Assembly: GCF_014646335.1 (NCBI RefSeq)
Contig: NZ_BMNG01000014.1
Coordinates: 186,001-250,000, forward strand
DNA length: 64,000 nucleotides
Origin: Streptomyces lasiicapitis
Lineage (GTDB): Bacteria > Actinomycetota > Actinomycetes > Streptomycetales > Streptomycetaceae
Reading direction: 5' to 3'
Below the pieces are notes generated by a model. It worked only from the letters and a program-made list of their open reading frames with translations. It was not told where the DNA came from and searched no databases. Below, one piece after another: positions 46,972 through 56,074 of the stretch; within the stretch, counting starts at the first letter, position 1, and each line of letters opens with the position of its first letter. Both the position numbers and the translations under genes were made by a program.

Positions 46972-47918
46972 GCCAGTTCGCGTTTCCTCGCGGCGCGCTC
47001 GCGCTGCCCCGCCCAGAGCAGCTTCTGGGCGAGCAGCGTGAGCGTGCCGGCGAGGACGATGCCGAGCAGGTTCAACAGCAGTTGCTCGGTGGAGCCCCAG
47101 GCCTGGTTGTACTTGCCGTAGCTGAAGGCGACCGCGGCGTTCGCCGCCGCCGGGACCGTCGTCACCGAGATCGCGACGCCCACCAGGGCCCCCGATTTCG
47201 CGGACGTCAGCGAGAGCGTGCCCGCGGCGCCCGCGAGGACGGCCACGACGAAGGAGAACCAGTCGGGCCGGTAGATGAAGTTGGTGTTGGGGCGCGCGGC
47301 GTCCAGCGCTTCGCCGTCGAAGAGGTCGACCGCGTCCATGAAGTAGCTGAAGCCCACCGTCACCAGCATCGCCACCGCGAAGCCCACGAGCAGCGCGATC
47401 AGCGAACGCAGCGCCAGCCGCGGGGCGCGCTGCACCAGCGCCGTGCAGAAGCCCGCGAGCGGCCCGAACTCCGGGCCCACCGCCATCGCGCCCACGATCA
47501 GGATCGCGTTGTCGAGGACCACACCGCACGCGGCGATCATCGTGGCGAGCGTGATGAAGGCGACGTACGTGATGGAGAGCGTGGACTCCTCGTGCGTGGC
47601 GTCCGTCAGGTGCTCCCACAGGACCGCGTCGGCGCCCTCGCCCGGTGCCTCGTCCTCGGCCTTGTCGGCCCGCAGGGACAGCGACAGGTCGATGTTCTCC
47701 AGGGCGATCGAGCCGTACTTGTGGATCTCCAGGGTGCGCAGCTGGTCGATCAGTTCGTCGCCCGCCTCCCGGGCGACGTCGCACATGACGATGTCGCCCG
47801 ACGGGTTGCGGGCCGCGCCCGGCACCACCGCGAGATGGGTGGTGCCGACCGTCCTCTCGATCACGCGCACCACGTCATCGGTCTTGTCGGCCGGGGTGAT
47901 CAGGCGCAGATGCAGCAT
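46968..47918 (-). CDS. DUF389 family membrane protein
   Basis: 316 residues. N-terminal soluble ferredoxin-like domain of about 110 residues (MLHLRLITPADKTDDVVRVI), then about six or seven membrane helices with the DUF389 signature STLSITYVAFITLATMIAAC, LDNAILIVGAMAVGPEFGPL and SVTTVPAAANAAVAF. Family function is unknown; transport or signalling is guessed. It is convergent with glmM with a 4-bp overlap of the two genes, so the transcripts must overlap. Confidence 0.88.
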   Translation of the reverse strand: MLHLRLITPADKTDDVVRVIERTVGTTHLAVVPGAARNPSGDIVMCDVAREAGDELIDQLRTLEIHKYGSIALENIDLSLSLRADKAEDEAPGEGADAVLWEHLTDATHEESTLSITYVAFITLATMIAACGVVLDNAILIVGAMAVGPEFGPLAGFCTALVQRAPRLALRSLIALLVGFAVAMLVTVGFSYFMDAVDLFDGEALDAARPNTNFIYRPDWFSFVVAVLAGAAGTLSLTSAKSGALVGVAISVTTVPAAANAAVAFSYGKYNQAWGSTEQLLLNLLGIVLAGTLTLLAQKLLWAGQRERAARKRELA

Positions 47919-47950
47919 GCCCGCACCCTAACGCGGCCCTGACGGGCCCC

Positions 47951-48958
47951 TCAGAGCTTGCGCAGGCTCAGGCGCTGCACCTTGTGGTCGGGGCCCTTGC
48001 GGACGACGAGGGTGGCGCGGCCGCGGGTGGGGGCCACGTTCTCAAGCAGGTTCACCTTGTTGATGGTCCGCCAGGTCGTGCGGGCGTAGTCCAGGGCCTC
48101 CTCCTCGGAGACCTGGGTGTACTTGCGGAAGTACGAGGACGGGTTCTGGAAGGCCGTCGCGCGCAGCTTGCGGAAGCGGTTCAGGTACCAGCGCTCGATG
48201 TCCTCGGGGCGCGCGTCCACGTACACACTGAAGTCGAAGTAGTCCGCGAGACCCACGCGGGTGCGGCCGTCCTTGCCGGGCAGGGCGGGCTGCAGGACGT
48301 TCAGGCCCTCGACGATGAGGATGTCGGGGCGGCGGACCGTGAGGCGCTGGCCGGGCACGATGTCGTAGATCAGGTGGGAGTAGACGGGGGCCGTAACCTC
48401 GTCCTTTCCGGCCTTGATGTCCGCGACGAAGCGCGTGAGCGCCCTTCTGTCGTACGACTCCGGGAAGCCCTTGCGCGACATCAGGCCGCGGGCCTGGAGC
48501 TCCTTGGTGGGCAGCAGGAAGCCGTCGGTGGTGACCAGCTCCACGCGCGGGTGCTCGGGCCAGCGGGACAGCAGGGCCTGCAGGAGGCGGGCGACCGTGG
48601 ACTTGCCGACGGCCACCGAGCCCGCGACTCCTATGACGAAGGGCGTGCCGGACTGCGCGGCCTTCTCGGCGGTGTCGCCGAGGAAGGTGTTGAGCGCGCC
48701 GCGCAGTCCGTCGGTCGCGCCGACGTACAGGTTCAGGAGGCGGGACAGCGGCAGATAGATGTCACGGACCTCGTCGAGGTCGATGACGTCGCCGAGGCCG
48801 CGCAGCTTCTCGACCTCGGCGGCGGTCAGGGGGAGCGGCGTCTTCTCGCGCAGCGCGCTCCACTCGGAACGGGTGAGGTCGACGTAGGGGGTCGCCTCCG
48901 GCTTGTGCCGGTGGACGCCCCGTGGCGCCTTCGCTGGCGCTGAGACCGAAGAGATCAC
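47951..48958 (-). CDS. coaA: Pantothenate kinase, type I (CoaA)
   Basis: First committed step of coenzyme A synthesis, ATP + pantothenate to 4'-phosphopantothenate. 335 residues: Walker A GVAGSVAVGKSTVARLL (about residues 109-125), TTDGFLLPT, MSRKGFPESYDRRAL, PDILIVEGLNVLQ, and DFSVYVDARPEDIERWY with the downstream WRTINKVNLLENV. Start ATG 48958. Divergent from glmS, 80 bp between starts. Confidence 0.97.
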   Translation of the reverse strand: MISSVSAPAKAPRGVHRHKPEATPYVDLTRSEWSALREKTPLPLTAAEVEKLRGLGDVIDLDEVRDIYLPLSRLLNLYVGATDGLRGALNTFLGDTAEKAAQSGTPFVIGVAGSVAVGKSTVARLLQALLSRWPEHPRVELVTTDGFLLPTKELQARGLMSRKGFPESYDRRALTRFVADIKAGKDEVTAPVYSHLIYDIVPGQRLTVRRPDILIVEGLNVLQPALPGKDGRTRVGLADYFDFSVYVDARPEDIERWYLNRFRKLRATAFQNPSSYFRKYTQVSEEEALDYARTTWRTINKVNLLENVAPTRGRATLVVRKGPDHKVQRLSLRKL

Positions 48959-49038
48959 AGTCCATTGTTACGGCTGTTTGAACAGGAGGGCGGGTGGGGT
49001 GCGTCACCTTGGGCGCACACGGACGTACGCTTCCCGTT

Positions 49039-50886
49039 ATGTGCGGAATCGTCGGATACGTCGGCTCGCAGTCGGCGCTCGAAGTGGTGCTTGCCGGGCT
49101 GCGACGCCTGGAGTACCGGGGATACGACTCGGCCGGAGCGGCCGTCATCGCCGACGGCGGGATCGCCGCCGCCAAGAAGTCCGGCAAGCTCGTCAACCTG
49201 GAGAAGGCCCTGGTCGACCAGCCGCTCCCGGCGGGCGCCACCGGCATCGGGCACACCCGCTGGGCCACCCACGGCGGCCCCACGGACGCCAACGCCCACC
49301 CGCACCTCGACAACGCGGGGCGCGTCGCCGTCGTACACAACGGCATCATCGAGAACTTCGCGGAGCTGCGGGCGGAGCTGGCCGGGCGCGGGCACGTGCT
49401 GAGTTCCGAGACGGACACCGAGGTCGTCGCGCATCTGCTGGCCGAGGAGTTCTCCGGCTGCGCGGACCTCGCCGAGGCCATGCGGCTCGTGTGCCGGCGG
49501 CTGAAGGGCGCGTTCACGCTGGTCGCGGTGCACGCGGACGCGCCGGACGTGGTCGTGGGGGCGCGCCGCAACTCGCCGCTCGTGGTGGGCGTGGGGGAGG
49601 GCGAGGCGTTCCTCGCCTCCGACGTGGCCGCGTTCATCGCGCACACGCGCTCGGCCATCGAGCTCGGGCAGGACCAGGTCGTCGAGGTCCGGCGGGACGA
49701 GGTCGTGGTGACCGACTTCGACGGGCGGCCCGCCGACGTACGCCACTACCGCGTCGACTGGGACGCGGCCGCCGCAGAGAAGGGCGGGCACGCCTCCTTC
49801 ATGCACAAGGAGATCGCCGAGCAGCCGCGCGCCGTCGCGGACACGCTGCTCGGCCGGATCGGCGCCGACGGCGAGCTGATCCTCGACGAACTGCGCATCC
49901 CCGCCGCCGAGCTGCGCGAGGTCGACAAGGTCGTGGTGGTCGCCTGCGGGACCGCGTTCCACGCGGGGCTCATCGCCAAGTACGCCATCGAGCACTGGAC
50001 CCGCGTTCCCTGCGAGGTGGAGCTGGCCAGCGAGTTCCGCTACCGCGACCCGATCCTGGACGCCCGCACCCTCGTCGTCACCGTCTCGCAGTCCGGCGAG
50101 ACCATGGACACCCTGATGGCGCTGCGGCACGCCCGCGAGCAGGGCTCCCGCGTCCTCGCCATCTGCAACACCAACGGCTCCACGATTCCGCGCGAGTCGG
50201 ACGCCGTGCTGTACACGCACGCCGGTCCCGAGGTCGCCGTCGCCTCCACCAAGGCGTTCCTGACGCAGCTCGTGGCCTGCTATCTGGTCGCCCTCTACCT
50301 GGGCCAGGTCCGCGGCACCAAGTGGGGCGACGAAGTCCTCGGCGTGGTGCGGGACCTGGCCGACATCGCCGGGGCCGTGGAGCGGGTCCTCGCGGACATG
50401 GAGCCCGTGCGGGAGCTCGCCCGGTCCCTCGCCGGCGCCGGGACCGTGCTCTTCCTCGGGCGGCACGTGGGGTACCCCGTCGCCCTCGAAGGCGCCCTGA
50501 AGCTCAAGGAGCTCGCATACATGCACGCGGAGGGGTTCGCCGCCGGGGAGCTGAAGCACGGGCCCATCGCGCTGGTCGAGGACGGGCTCCCGGTCGTCGT
50601 CGTGGTGCCCTCGCCGCGCGGCCGCTCCGTCCTCCACGACAAGATCGTCTCCAACATCCAGGAGATCCGGGCCCGCGGCGCCCGCACGATCGTGATCGCG
50701 GAGGAGGGCGACGAGACGGTCGTTCCGTACGCCGATCATGTGGTGTGGGTTCCGGTTACGCCTACGCTGCTTCAGCCGCTGGTGGCCACTGTGCCGTTGC
50801 AGGTCTTCGCCTGTGAACTGGCTGTGGCTCGGGGCAATGAGGTGGATCAGCCTCGGAATTTGGCCAAGTCGGTGACGGTGGAGTGA
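49039..50886 (+). CDS. glmS: Glutamine-fructose-6-phosphate aminotransferase (isomerising)
   Basis: Makes glucosamine-6-P from fructose-6-P and glutamine, entry to the amino-sugar pathway. 615 residues: N-terminal glutaminase domain with the nucleophile Cys exposed after Met removal (MCGIVGYVGSQSALEV), HTRWATHGGPTD, then two SIS isomerase domains (CGTAFHAGLIAKYAIE, VSQSGETMDTLMAL) and the C-terminal NLAKSVTVE. The ATG 49039 is required for Cys at position 2; earlier in-frame starts are excluded. TACGCT lies 7 nt before the ATG, suggesting a leaderless transcript. acpS follows 4 nt downstream. Confidence 0.98.
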   Translation: MCGIVGYVGSQSALEVVLAGLRRLEYRGYDSAGAAVIADGGIAAAKKSGKLVNLEKALVDQPLPAGATGIGHTRWATHGGPTDANAHPHLDNAGRVAVVHNGIIENFAELRAELAGRGHVLSSETDTEVVAHLLAEEFSGCADLAEAMRLVCRRLKGAFTLVAVHADAPDVVVGARRNSPLVVGVGEGEAFLASDVAAFIAHTRSAIELGQDQVVEVRRDEVVVTDFDGRPADVRHYRVDWDAAAAEKGGHASFMHKEIAEQPRAVADTLLGRIGADGELILDELRIPAAELREVDKVVVVACGTAFHAGLIAKYAIEHWTRVPCEVELASEFRYRDPILDARTLVVTVSQSGETMDTLMALRHAREQGSRVLAICNTNGSTIPRESDAVLYTHAGPEVAVASTKAFLTQLVACYLVALYLGQVRGTKWGDEVLGVVRDLADIAGAVERVLADMEPVRELARSLAGAGTVLFLGRHVGYPVALEGALKLKELAYMHAEGFAAGELKHGPIALVEDGLPVVVVVPSPRGRSVLHDKIVSNIQEIRARGARTIVIAEEGDETVVPYADHVVWVPVTPTLLQPLVATVPLQVFACELAVARGNEVDQPRNLAKSVTVE

Positions 50887-50890
50887 GCTT

Positions 50891-51259
50891 GTGATTATTG
50901 GGGTGGGTATCGACGTGGCCGAGATCGATCGGTTCGCGCTGTCGCTGGAGCGGCGGCCCGGCATGCGCGAACGCATCTTCGTCGAGCGGGAGTTGTTCCT
51001 GCCCGACGGGGACCCGCGCGGGATCGCATCGCTCGCCGCCCGCTTCGCCGCCAAGGAGGCCCTCGCCAAGGCCCTCGGCGCCCCCGCCGGACTGCGCTGG
51101 ATCGACGCGGAGGTGTACGTCGAGGAGAGCGGGCAGCCGCGCCTGCGGGTCTCGGGGACGGTGGCCGCGCGGGCCGAGGCGTTGGGGGTGCGGGGGTGGC
51201 ATGTGTCGATGAGCCATGACGCGGGGGTGGCTTCCGCGGTGGTCATCGCTGAGGGGTAG
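50891..51259 (+). CDS. acpS: Holo-[acyl-carrier-protein] synthase
   Basis: Transfers 4'-phosphopantetheine from CoA to ACP in fatty acid (and some polyketide) synthesis. 122 residues with the Mg motif GVGIDVAEIDRF at the N-terminus and FAAKEALAKALGAP. Starts with a GTG 4 nt after glmS; likely co-translated. Good fit to functional AcpS length. Confidence 0.97.
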   Translation: MIIGVGIDVAEIDRFALSLERRPGMRERIFVERELFLPDGDPRGIASLAARFAAKEALAKALGAPAGLRWIDAEVYVEESGQPRLRVSGTVAARAEALGVRGWHVSMSHDAGVASAVVIAEG

Positions 51260-51327
51260 GAGCGGCGGCGGTCGGGTGCGGGTGAGGCCGTGGTGCCTCG
51301 TGGGGGCGTGTGCGCGAGACTTGGGGG

Positions 51328-52908
51328 ATGCGTACTGCGTACTGCGTGGAGAGTGTCCGGGGCGCCGAGCGCGCGCTGATGGCCCGTGTGCCGGAGGGCG
51401 CCCTGATGCAGCGGGCCGCCGCCGGGCTCGCCGTGGCCTGCGGGCAGTTGCTCGGGAGGGTGTACGGGGCGCGGGTCGTGCTTCTCGTCGGGAGCGGGGA
51501 CAACGGGGGTGACGCGTTGTACGCCGGGGCGCGGCTCGCTCGGCGCGGGGCCGGGGTGACCGCGGTGCTGCTGGATCCCGGGCGGGTGCACGGGGGTGGG
51601 CTTGCGGCTTTGCGGGGGGCTGGGGGGCGGGTTGTTGACGCTGTGGTGGGGGGTGAGGGCCGGTCCGGGGCCGGGGCCGGGGGCGGTGGTGATGCGGATT
51701 CCGGTGGTGCGGGTTCTGGTTCTGGTCGTGGTGCGGGGTCCGGTGCTGCGGGGTTCGGCTCCGGTTCGGTGGGGGACGTTGCCGAGGGTGCGCTCGCCGT
51801 TGTGGGGCGGGCTCAGCTCGTCGTCGACGGGATCGTCGGGATCGGGGGCACGGGCGGGCTGCGGCCCCTCGCCGGGCGGCTCGTGCGTGCCGCCCAGGAA
51901 TCCGGTGCGCTGATCGTCTCCGTCGACCTGCCCAGCGGCGTGGACGCCGACACCGGGCAGGTGCGCGGGGACGCCGTGCGCGCCGACGCCACCGTCACCT
52001 TCGGTGCGTACAAGCCCGGCCTGCTCATCGACCCCGCCCGCGAGCACGCCGGCGCCGTGCGGCTCGTCGACATCGGGCTCGACGCCGAACTCGCCGCGTA
52101 CGACCGTGACTTGGAAGCCCTTCAGTACGTCGACGTCGACCGGCTGCTGCCCGTGCCCACCGCCGAGAGCGACAAGTACCGGCGCGGTGTCGTCGGCATC
52201 GTCGCCGGGTCCGCCCGCTACCCGGGGGCCGCCGTGCTCGCCGTCGCCGGCGCGCTGCGCGGGGGCGCCGGGGCCGTCCGGTACGTGGGGCCCGCCGCCG
52301 ACGCCGTCATCGCCCGCTTCCCGGAGGCCCTGGTCTTCGACGGGCCGCCCGCCAAGGCCGGGCGCGTGCAGGCCTGGGTCGCCGGGCCGGGGCTCGGGGA
52401 CGACGCGGCTCGGCTGCGTGACGTCGTGGACGCCGAGGTGCCCGTGCTCATCGACGCCGACGGGCTGCGGCTCGTCGACCACGCCGCCGTGCGCGCGCGT
52501 ACCGCGCCCACGCTGCTCACTCCGCACGCCGGGGAGGCGGCCGCGCTGCTCGGGGTGTCCCGGGCCGAGGTGGAGGCGGCTCGGCTGGACGCCGTGCGGG
52601 AGTTGGCCGCGCGGTACGGGGCGACCGTGCTGCTCAAGGGGTCGACCACGTTGATCGCCGCGCCGGGTGGGGGTGCCGTGCGCGTGAACCCGACGGGGAC
52701 TTCGTGGCTGGCCACGGCCGGGAGCGGGGACGTGCTCTCGGGGCTCGCCGGGTCGCTGCTGGCTGCGGGCCTTGGGGCGCGGGACGCCGGCTCGGTGGCC
52801 GCGTTCCTGCACGGGCTCGCCGCGCGGCTCGCTGCCGAGGGGGCGCCGGTGGGAGCACAGGATGTCGCGGACGCGGTGCCGCTGGCTTGGCGGGACGTGC
52901 GGGGGTAG
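51328..52908 (+). CDS. nnr: Bifunctional NAD(P)H-hydrate epimerase / ADP-dependent NAD(P)HX dehydratase
   Basis: Repairs hydrated NAD(P)H. 526 residues: YjeF_N epimerase domain (residues about 1-230, with VGSGDNGGDALYAG and IVGIGGTGGLRP) and the C-terminal ribokinase-like dehydratase domain (NPTGTSWLATAGSGDVLSGL). Inside the N-domain, about residues 112-150, sits a Gly/Ser/Ala-rich insert (GAGAGGGGDADSGGAGSGSG and on) that most homologues lack. The start ATG 51328 follows GAGACT by 6 nt (possible leaderless message). Confidence 0.93.
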   Translation: MRTAYCVESVRGAERALMARVPEGALMQRAAAGLAVACGQLLGRVYGARVVLLVGSGDNGGDALYAGARLARRGAGVTAVLLDPGRVHGGGLAALRGAGGRVVDAVVGGEGRSGAGAGGGGDADSGGAGSGSGRGAGSGAAGFGSGSVGDVAEGALAVVGRAQLVVDGIVGIGGTGGLRPLAGRLVRAAQESGALIVSVDLPSGVDADTGQVRGDAVRADATVTFGAYKPGLLIDPAREHAGAVRLVDIGLDAELAAYDRDLEALQYVDVDRLLPVPTAESDKYRRGVVGIVAGSARYPGAAVLAVAGALRGGAGAVRYVGPAADAVIARFPEALVFDGPPAKAGRVQAWVAGPGLGDDAARLRDVVDAEVPVLIDADGLRLVDHAAVRARTAPTLLTPHAGEAAALLGVSRAEVEAARLDAVRELAARYGATVLLKGSTTLIAAPGGGAVRVNPTGTSWLATAGSGDVLSGLAGSLLAAGLGARDAGSVAAFLHGLAARLAAEGAPVGAQDVADAVPLAWRDVRG

Positions 52909-52973
52909 GTCGGGGCGGGTGCCGCTCAAGGCCAGGGGCCGGCTCGTGTTCGGCTCTGAGAGACTTGGGGGCG

Positions 52974-54134
52974 ATGACTGAGACTGTGTTGCCGCGCGTT
53001 CGCGCGGAGATCGACCTCGACGCCCTGCGGGCGAACGTGCGCGCGCTGCGCGCCCGCGCGCCCCACGCGGCCTTCATGGCCGTGGTGAAGGCGGACGGCT
53101 ACGGCCACGGGATGATCCCGTGCGCCCGCGCCGCCGTGGAGGCGGGCGCGACCTGGGTGGGCACCGCCACCCCGGAAGAGGCTCTCGCGCTGCGCGCGGC
53201 CGGCATCGGCGGACGCGTGATGTGCTGGCTGTGGACCCCGGGCGGGCCCTGGCGCGAAGCCGTCGAGGCCGACGTGGACGTGACGGTGAGCGGCATGTGG
53301 GCCCTGCGCGAGGTCACCGCCGCCGCCCGCGCCGCAGGACGCGTCGCCCGCGTACAGCTCAAGGCCGACACCGGCCTCGGCCGCAACGGCTGCATGCCCG
53401 ACGACTGGCCCGAGCTGGTGGGGGAGGCGTTGCGTGCGCAGGAGAACGGCCTGGTCACGGTCACTGGGTTGTGGTCCCACTTTGCTTGTGCCGATGAGCC
53501 CGGACATCCGTCCATCCAGGGGCAGATGGATGTTTTTCGGGAGATGGTGGCGTATGCGGAGGGGCGTGGGATACGTCCTGAAGTGCGGCACATCGCCAAC
53601 TCTCCGGCCACGCTGACCCTGCCGGACACCCACCTCGACCTCGTCCGGCCCGGCATCGCCATGTACGGCGTCTCGCCCAGCCCCGAGATCGGCACCCCGC
53701 AGGACTTCGGCCTGCGCCCCGTCATGACCGTCGCCGCCGCCCTGGCCTCCGTGAAGCACGCCCCGGCCGGGCACGGCGTGAGTTATGGGCATCACTACAC
53801 CACCCCGGGCGCCACGACACTGGGCCTCGTTCCCGCCGGGTACGGCGACGGCATCCCCCGGCACGCCTCCGGCTCCGGCCCTGTCCTGGTCGACGGCAAG
53901 TGGCGTACCGTCGCCGGGCGCATCGCCATGGACCAGTTCGTCGTCGACCTGGGCGGCGACGAGCCCCCTGCCGGATCGGAGGCCGTGCTCTTCGGCCCCG
54001 GCGACCGCGGCGAGCCCACCGCCGAGGACTGGGCCCGCGCGGCGGGCACCATCGCGTACGAGATCGTGACCCGCATCGGTTCACGCGTTCCGCGCGTCTA
54101 TGTGAACGAGGGGTCGACCGGCAGCGGCGACTGA
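52974..54134 (+). CDS. alr: Alanine racemase
   Basis: PLP enzyme making D-Ala for peptidoglycan. 386 residues from ATG 52974. PLP-Lys in AVVKADGYGHGM, catalytic Tyr in GVSYGHHYTTPG, Arg-containing AGYGDGIPRHASG, and MDQFVVDLGG. GAGACT ends 8 nt upstream of the ATG. Follows nnr by 65 bp, in a block of cell-wall/cofactor genes. Confidence 0.97.
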   Translation: MTETVLPRVRAEIDLDALRANVRALRARAPHAAFMAVVKADGYGHGMIPCARAAVEAGATWVGTATPEEALALRAAGIGGRVMCWLWTPGGPWREAVEADVDVTVSGMWALREVTAAARAAGRVARVQLKADTGLGRNGCMPDDWPELVGEALRAQENGLVTVTGLWSHFACADEPGHPSIQGQMDVFREMVAYAEGRGIRPEVRHIANSPATLTLPDTHLDLVRPGIAMYGVSPSPEIGTPQDFGLRPVMTVAAALASVKHAPAGHGVSYGHHYTTPGATTLGLVPAGYGDGIPRHASGSGPVLVDGKWRTVAGRIAMDQFVVDLGGDEPPAGSEAVLFGPGDRGEPTAEDWARAAGTIAYEIVTRIGSRVPRVYVNEGSTGSGD

Positions 54135-54172
54135 CGCCGGGCGGGACCGACGACTAGCAGAGGAGCGGGTAC

Positions 54173-55399
54173 GTGGGCGAGGGCAGCACGGGGGCGGCCG
54201 CCGCGGAGGTGGTGGCCGAAGTGGCCGGTTCGGCGGGCAGCACCTGGCGGCGGGCCGGTCTCGCGGGCGCCGCCATAGGAGTCATCGCCGCCGGCGCGGC
54301 CGCGGGCGTCGCCATCGAGCGCATGACCGTCGGACGCGGCATGCGCAAGAAGGCCCGCCTCGCCCTCGACGCCTCGGGCCCCTACGGCTCGCTGCGCGGC
54401 ATGCCCGGCAAGGCCTACGCGGACGACGGCACGGTGATCGCGTACGAGGTCGACGAGGTGGAGCCGGGCGCGGCCGACGGACCGCAGTCGCCGCGCAAGC
54501 GCCGGCTCTTCGGGCGCAAGGCACCCGCCCCCGTCACCGTCGTCTTCAGCCACGGCTACTGCCTCAGCCAGGACTCCTGGCACTTCCAGCGGGCCGCCCT
54601 GCGGGGCGTGGTGCGCGGCGTCTACTGGGACCAGCGCAGCCACGGCCGCTCGGGCCGCGGCATGGGCCAGCTCCACGACGGCAAGCCGGTCTCCATCGAC
54701 CAGCTCGGCCGCGACCTGAAGGCCGTCATCGACGCCGCCGCGCCCGAGGGCCCGCTGGTGCTCGTCGGCCACTCGATGGGCGGCATGACGACCATGGCTC
54801 TCGCCGATCAGTTCCCCGAGCTCATTCGGGAGCGGGTTGTCGGGGTCGTTCTCGTCGGTACGTCCTCCGGGAAGCTCGGGGAAGTCAGCTTCGGGCTTCC
54901 CGTGGCCGGGATGAACGCCATCCGGCGCGTCCTGCCCGGCGTCCTGAAGGCCCTCGGCTCCCAGGCCGACCTGGTGGAGAAGGGGCGGCGGGCCACCGCC
55001 GACCTGTTCGCGGGCATCATCAAGCGCTACTCGTTCGCCTCCCGGGACGTCGACCCGGCGATCGCCCGGTTCGCCGAGCGCCTGATCGAGTCCACGCCCA
55101 TCGACGTGGTCGCCGAGTTCTACCCGGCGTTCGCCGAGCACGACAAGGCCGAGGCCCTCGTCCACTTCGCGGGTCTTCCCGTACTCGTCCTCGCGGGCGA
55201 CAAGGACCTCGTCACCCCGAGTGAGCACAGCGAGGCCATCGCGGACCTGCTCCCCGACGCCGAGCTGGTGCTCGTCCCCGACGCCGGGCACCTGGTCATG
55301 CTGGAGCACCCGGAGGCCGTCACCGACCGCATCGCGGACCTTCTTGTCCGCGCGGGCGCCATGCCGGAGGCGGACGGAGCGCGCACGTCGAGCGGCTAA
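54173..55399 (+). CDS. Alpha/beta hydrolase
   Basis: 408 residues from a GTG at 54173. N-terminal hydrophobic segment (GLAGAAIGVIAAGAAAGVAI, about residues 28-47) suggests an export signal or anchor. The hydrolase core has the oxyanion-type VVFSHGYCLSQDSWHF, nucleophile elbow LVGHSMGGMTTMALA (Ser), Asp in VLAGDKDLVTP and His in VPDAGHLVMLEHPE, a complete triad. The substrate is unknown; an esterase or lipase is likely. Conserved just upstream of tsaE in Streptomyces (memory). Confidence 0.88.
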   Translation: MGEGSTGAAAAEVVAEVAGSAGSTWRRAGLAGAAIGVIAAGAAAGVAIERMTVGRGMRKKARLALDASGPYGSLRGMPGKAYADDGTVIAYEVDEVEPGAADGPQSPRKRRLFGRKAPAPVTVVFSHGYCLSQDSWHFQRAALRGVVRGVYWDQRSHGRSGRGMGQLHDGKPVSIDQLGRDLKAVIDAAAPEGPLVLVGHSMGGMTTMALADQFPELIRERVVGVVLVGTSSGKLGEVSFGLPVAGMNAIRRVLPGVLKALGSQADLVEKGRRATADLFAGIIKRYSFASRDVDPAIARFAERLIESTPIDVVAEFYPAFAEHDKAEALVHFAGLPVLVLAGDKDLVTPSEHSEAIADLLPDAELVLVPDAGHLVMLEHPEAVTDRIADLLVRAGAMPEADGARTSSG

Positions 55400-55409
55400 C
55401 GTGGCCGTC

Positions 55410-55922
55410 ATGGAAGCACCGCACAGCCCGGCCCCCGCCGTCTCCCTCCAGCTCACCGTCAACTCGCCGCAGCAGATGGGCGAGTTGGGCCGCCGCCTGG
55501 CCAAGATCCTGCGCCCCGGCGACCTCGTCATGCTCACCGGCGAGCTCGGCGCGGGCAAGACGACACTGACCCGGGGCCTCGGTGAGGGCCTCGGCGTGCG
55601 CGGCGCCGTCACCTCGCCGACCTTCGTCATCGCCCGCGTCCACCCCTCCCTCGGCGACGGTCCGCCCCTGGTCCACGTGGACGCGTACCGCCTGGGCGGC
55701 GGGCTCGACGAGATGGAGGACCTGGACCTCGACGTGTCCCTGCCGGACTCCGTGGTCGTAGTCGAGTGGGGCGACGGCAAGGTCGAGGACCTCTCCGACG
55801 ACCGGCTGCACGTCGTCATCCACCGGGCCGTCGGTGATACCACGGACGAGGTACGCGAGGTGACCCTGCGCGGGCTCGGCGGGCGCTGGGCGGGGGCGGA
55901 CCTGACGGTTCTGTCTGCCTGA
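55410..55922 (+). CDS. tsaE: tRNA N6-threonylcarbamoyladenosine biosynthesis ATPase TsaE
   Basis: ATPase partner of TsaB and TsaD in making t6A37 in ANN-decoding tRNAs. 170 residues: P-loop TGELGAGKTTLTRGL, TSPTFVIARVH, HVDAYRL and VVVVEWGDG. The ATG 55410 is chosen; TAACGT (55397-55402) lies 7 nt before it, as in leaderless promoters. A GTG at 55401 would add three residues. It sits 1 kb before tsaB. Confidence 0.95.
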   Translation: MEAPHSPAPAVSLQLTVNSPQQMGELGRRLAKILRPGDLVMLTGELGAGKTTLTRGLGEGLGVRGAVTSPTFVIARVHPSLGDGPPLVHVDAYRLGGGLDEMEDLDLDVSLPDSVVVVEWGDGKVEDLSDDRLHVVIHRAVGDTTDEVREVTLRGLGGRWAGADLTVLSA

Positions 55923-56025
55923 GGGGTCCGGCGCGTTCTCGTCGGTTCGCCCGAACTTTCCGACAAGCCGTCGGCAAGATGTTGCGCGGCGAGCGTCGCC
56001 CGTGGTCACATGGATACCAGGTCTT

Positions 56026-56043
56026 GGTTAGGTCTACCTAACC
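56026..56043 (+). promoter_or_regulatory. 18-bp palindrome upstream of a small ORF
   Basis: GGTTAGGT (56026-56033), CT, ACCTAACC (56036-56043): perfect 8-bp arms. It is AT-rich for this region. It carries TTAGG and CCTAA half-sites like actinobacterial iron boxes (IdeR/DmdR1), but separated by 4 bp rather than the usual 9. An operator is likely; the factor is not identified. Confidence 0.55.
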
Positions 56044-56074
56044 ATGTCTGCCCCCGGAGCCCCAGGAGGCGTCC

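Noticed and set aside
56026..56043. Canonical IdeR/DmdR1 iron box
   Set aside because: TTAGG and CCTAA are 4 bp apart instead of 9, so it does not fit the 19-bp consensus; reported as an unidentified palindrome.
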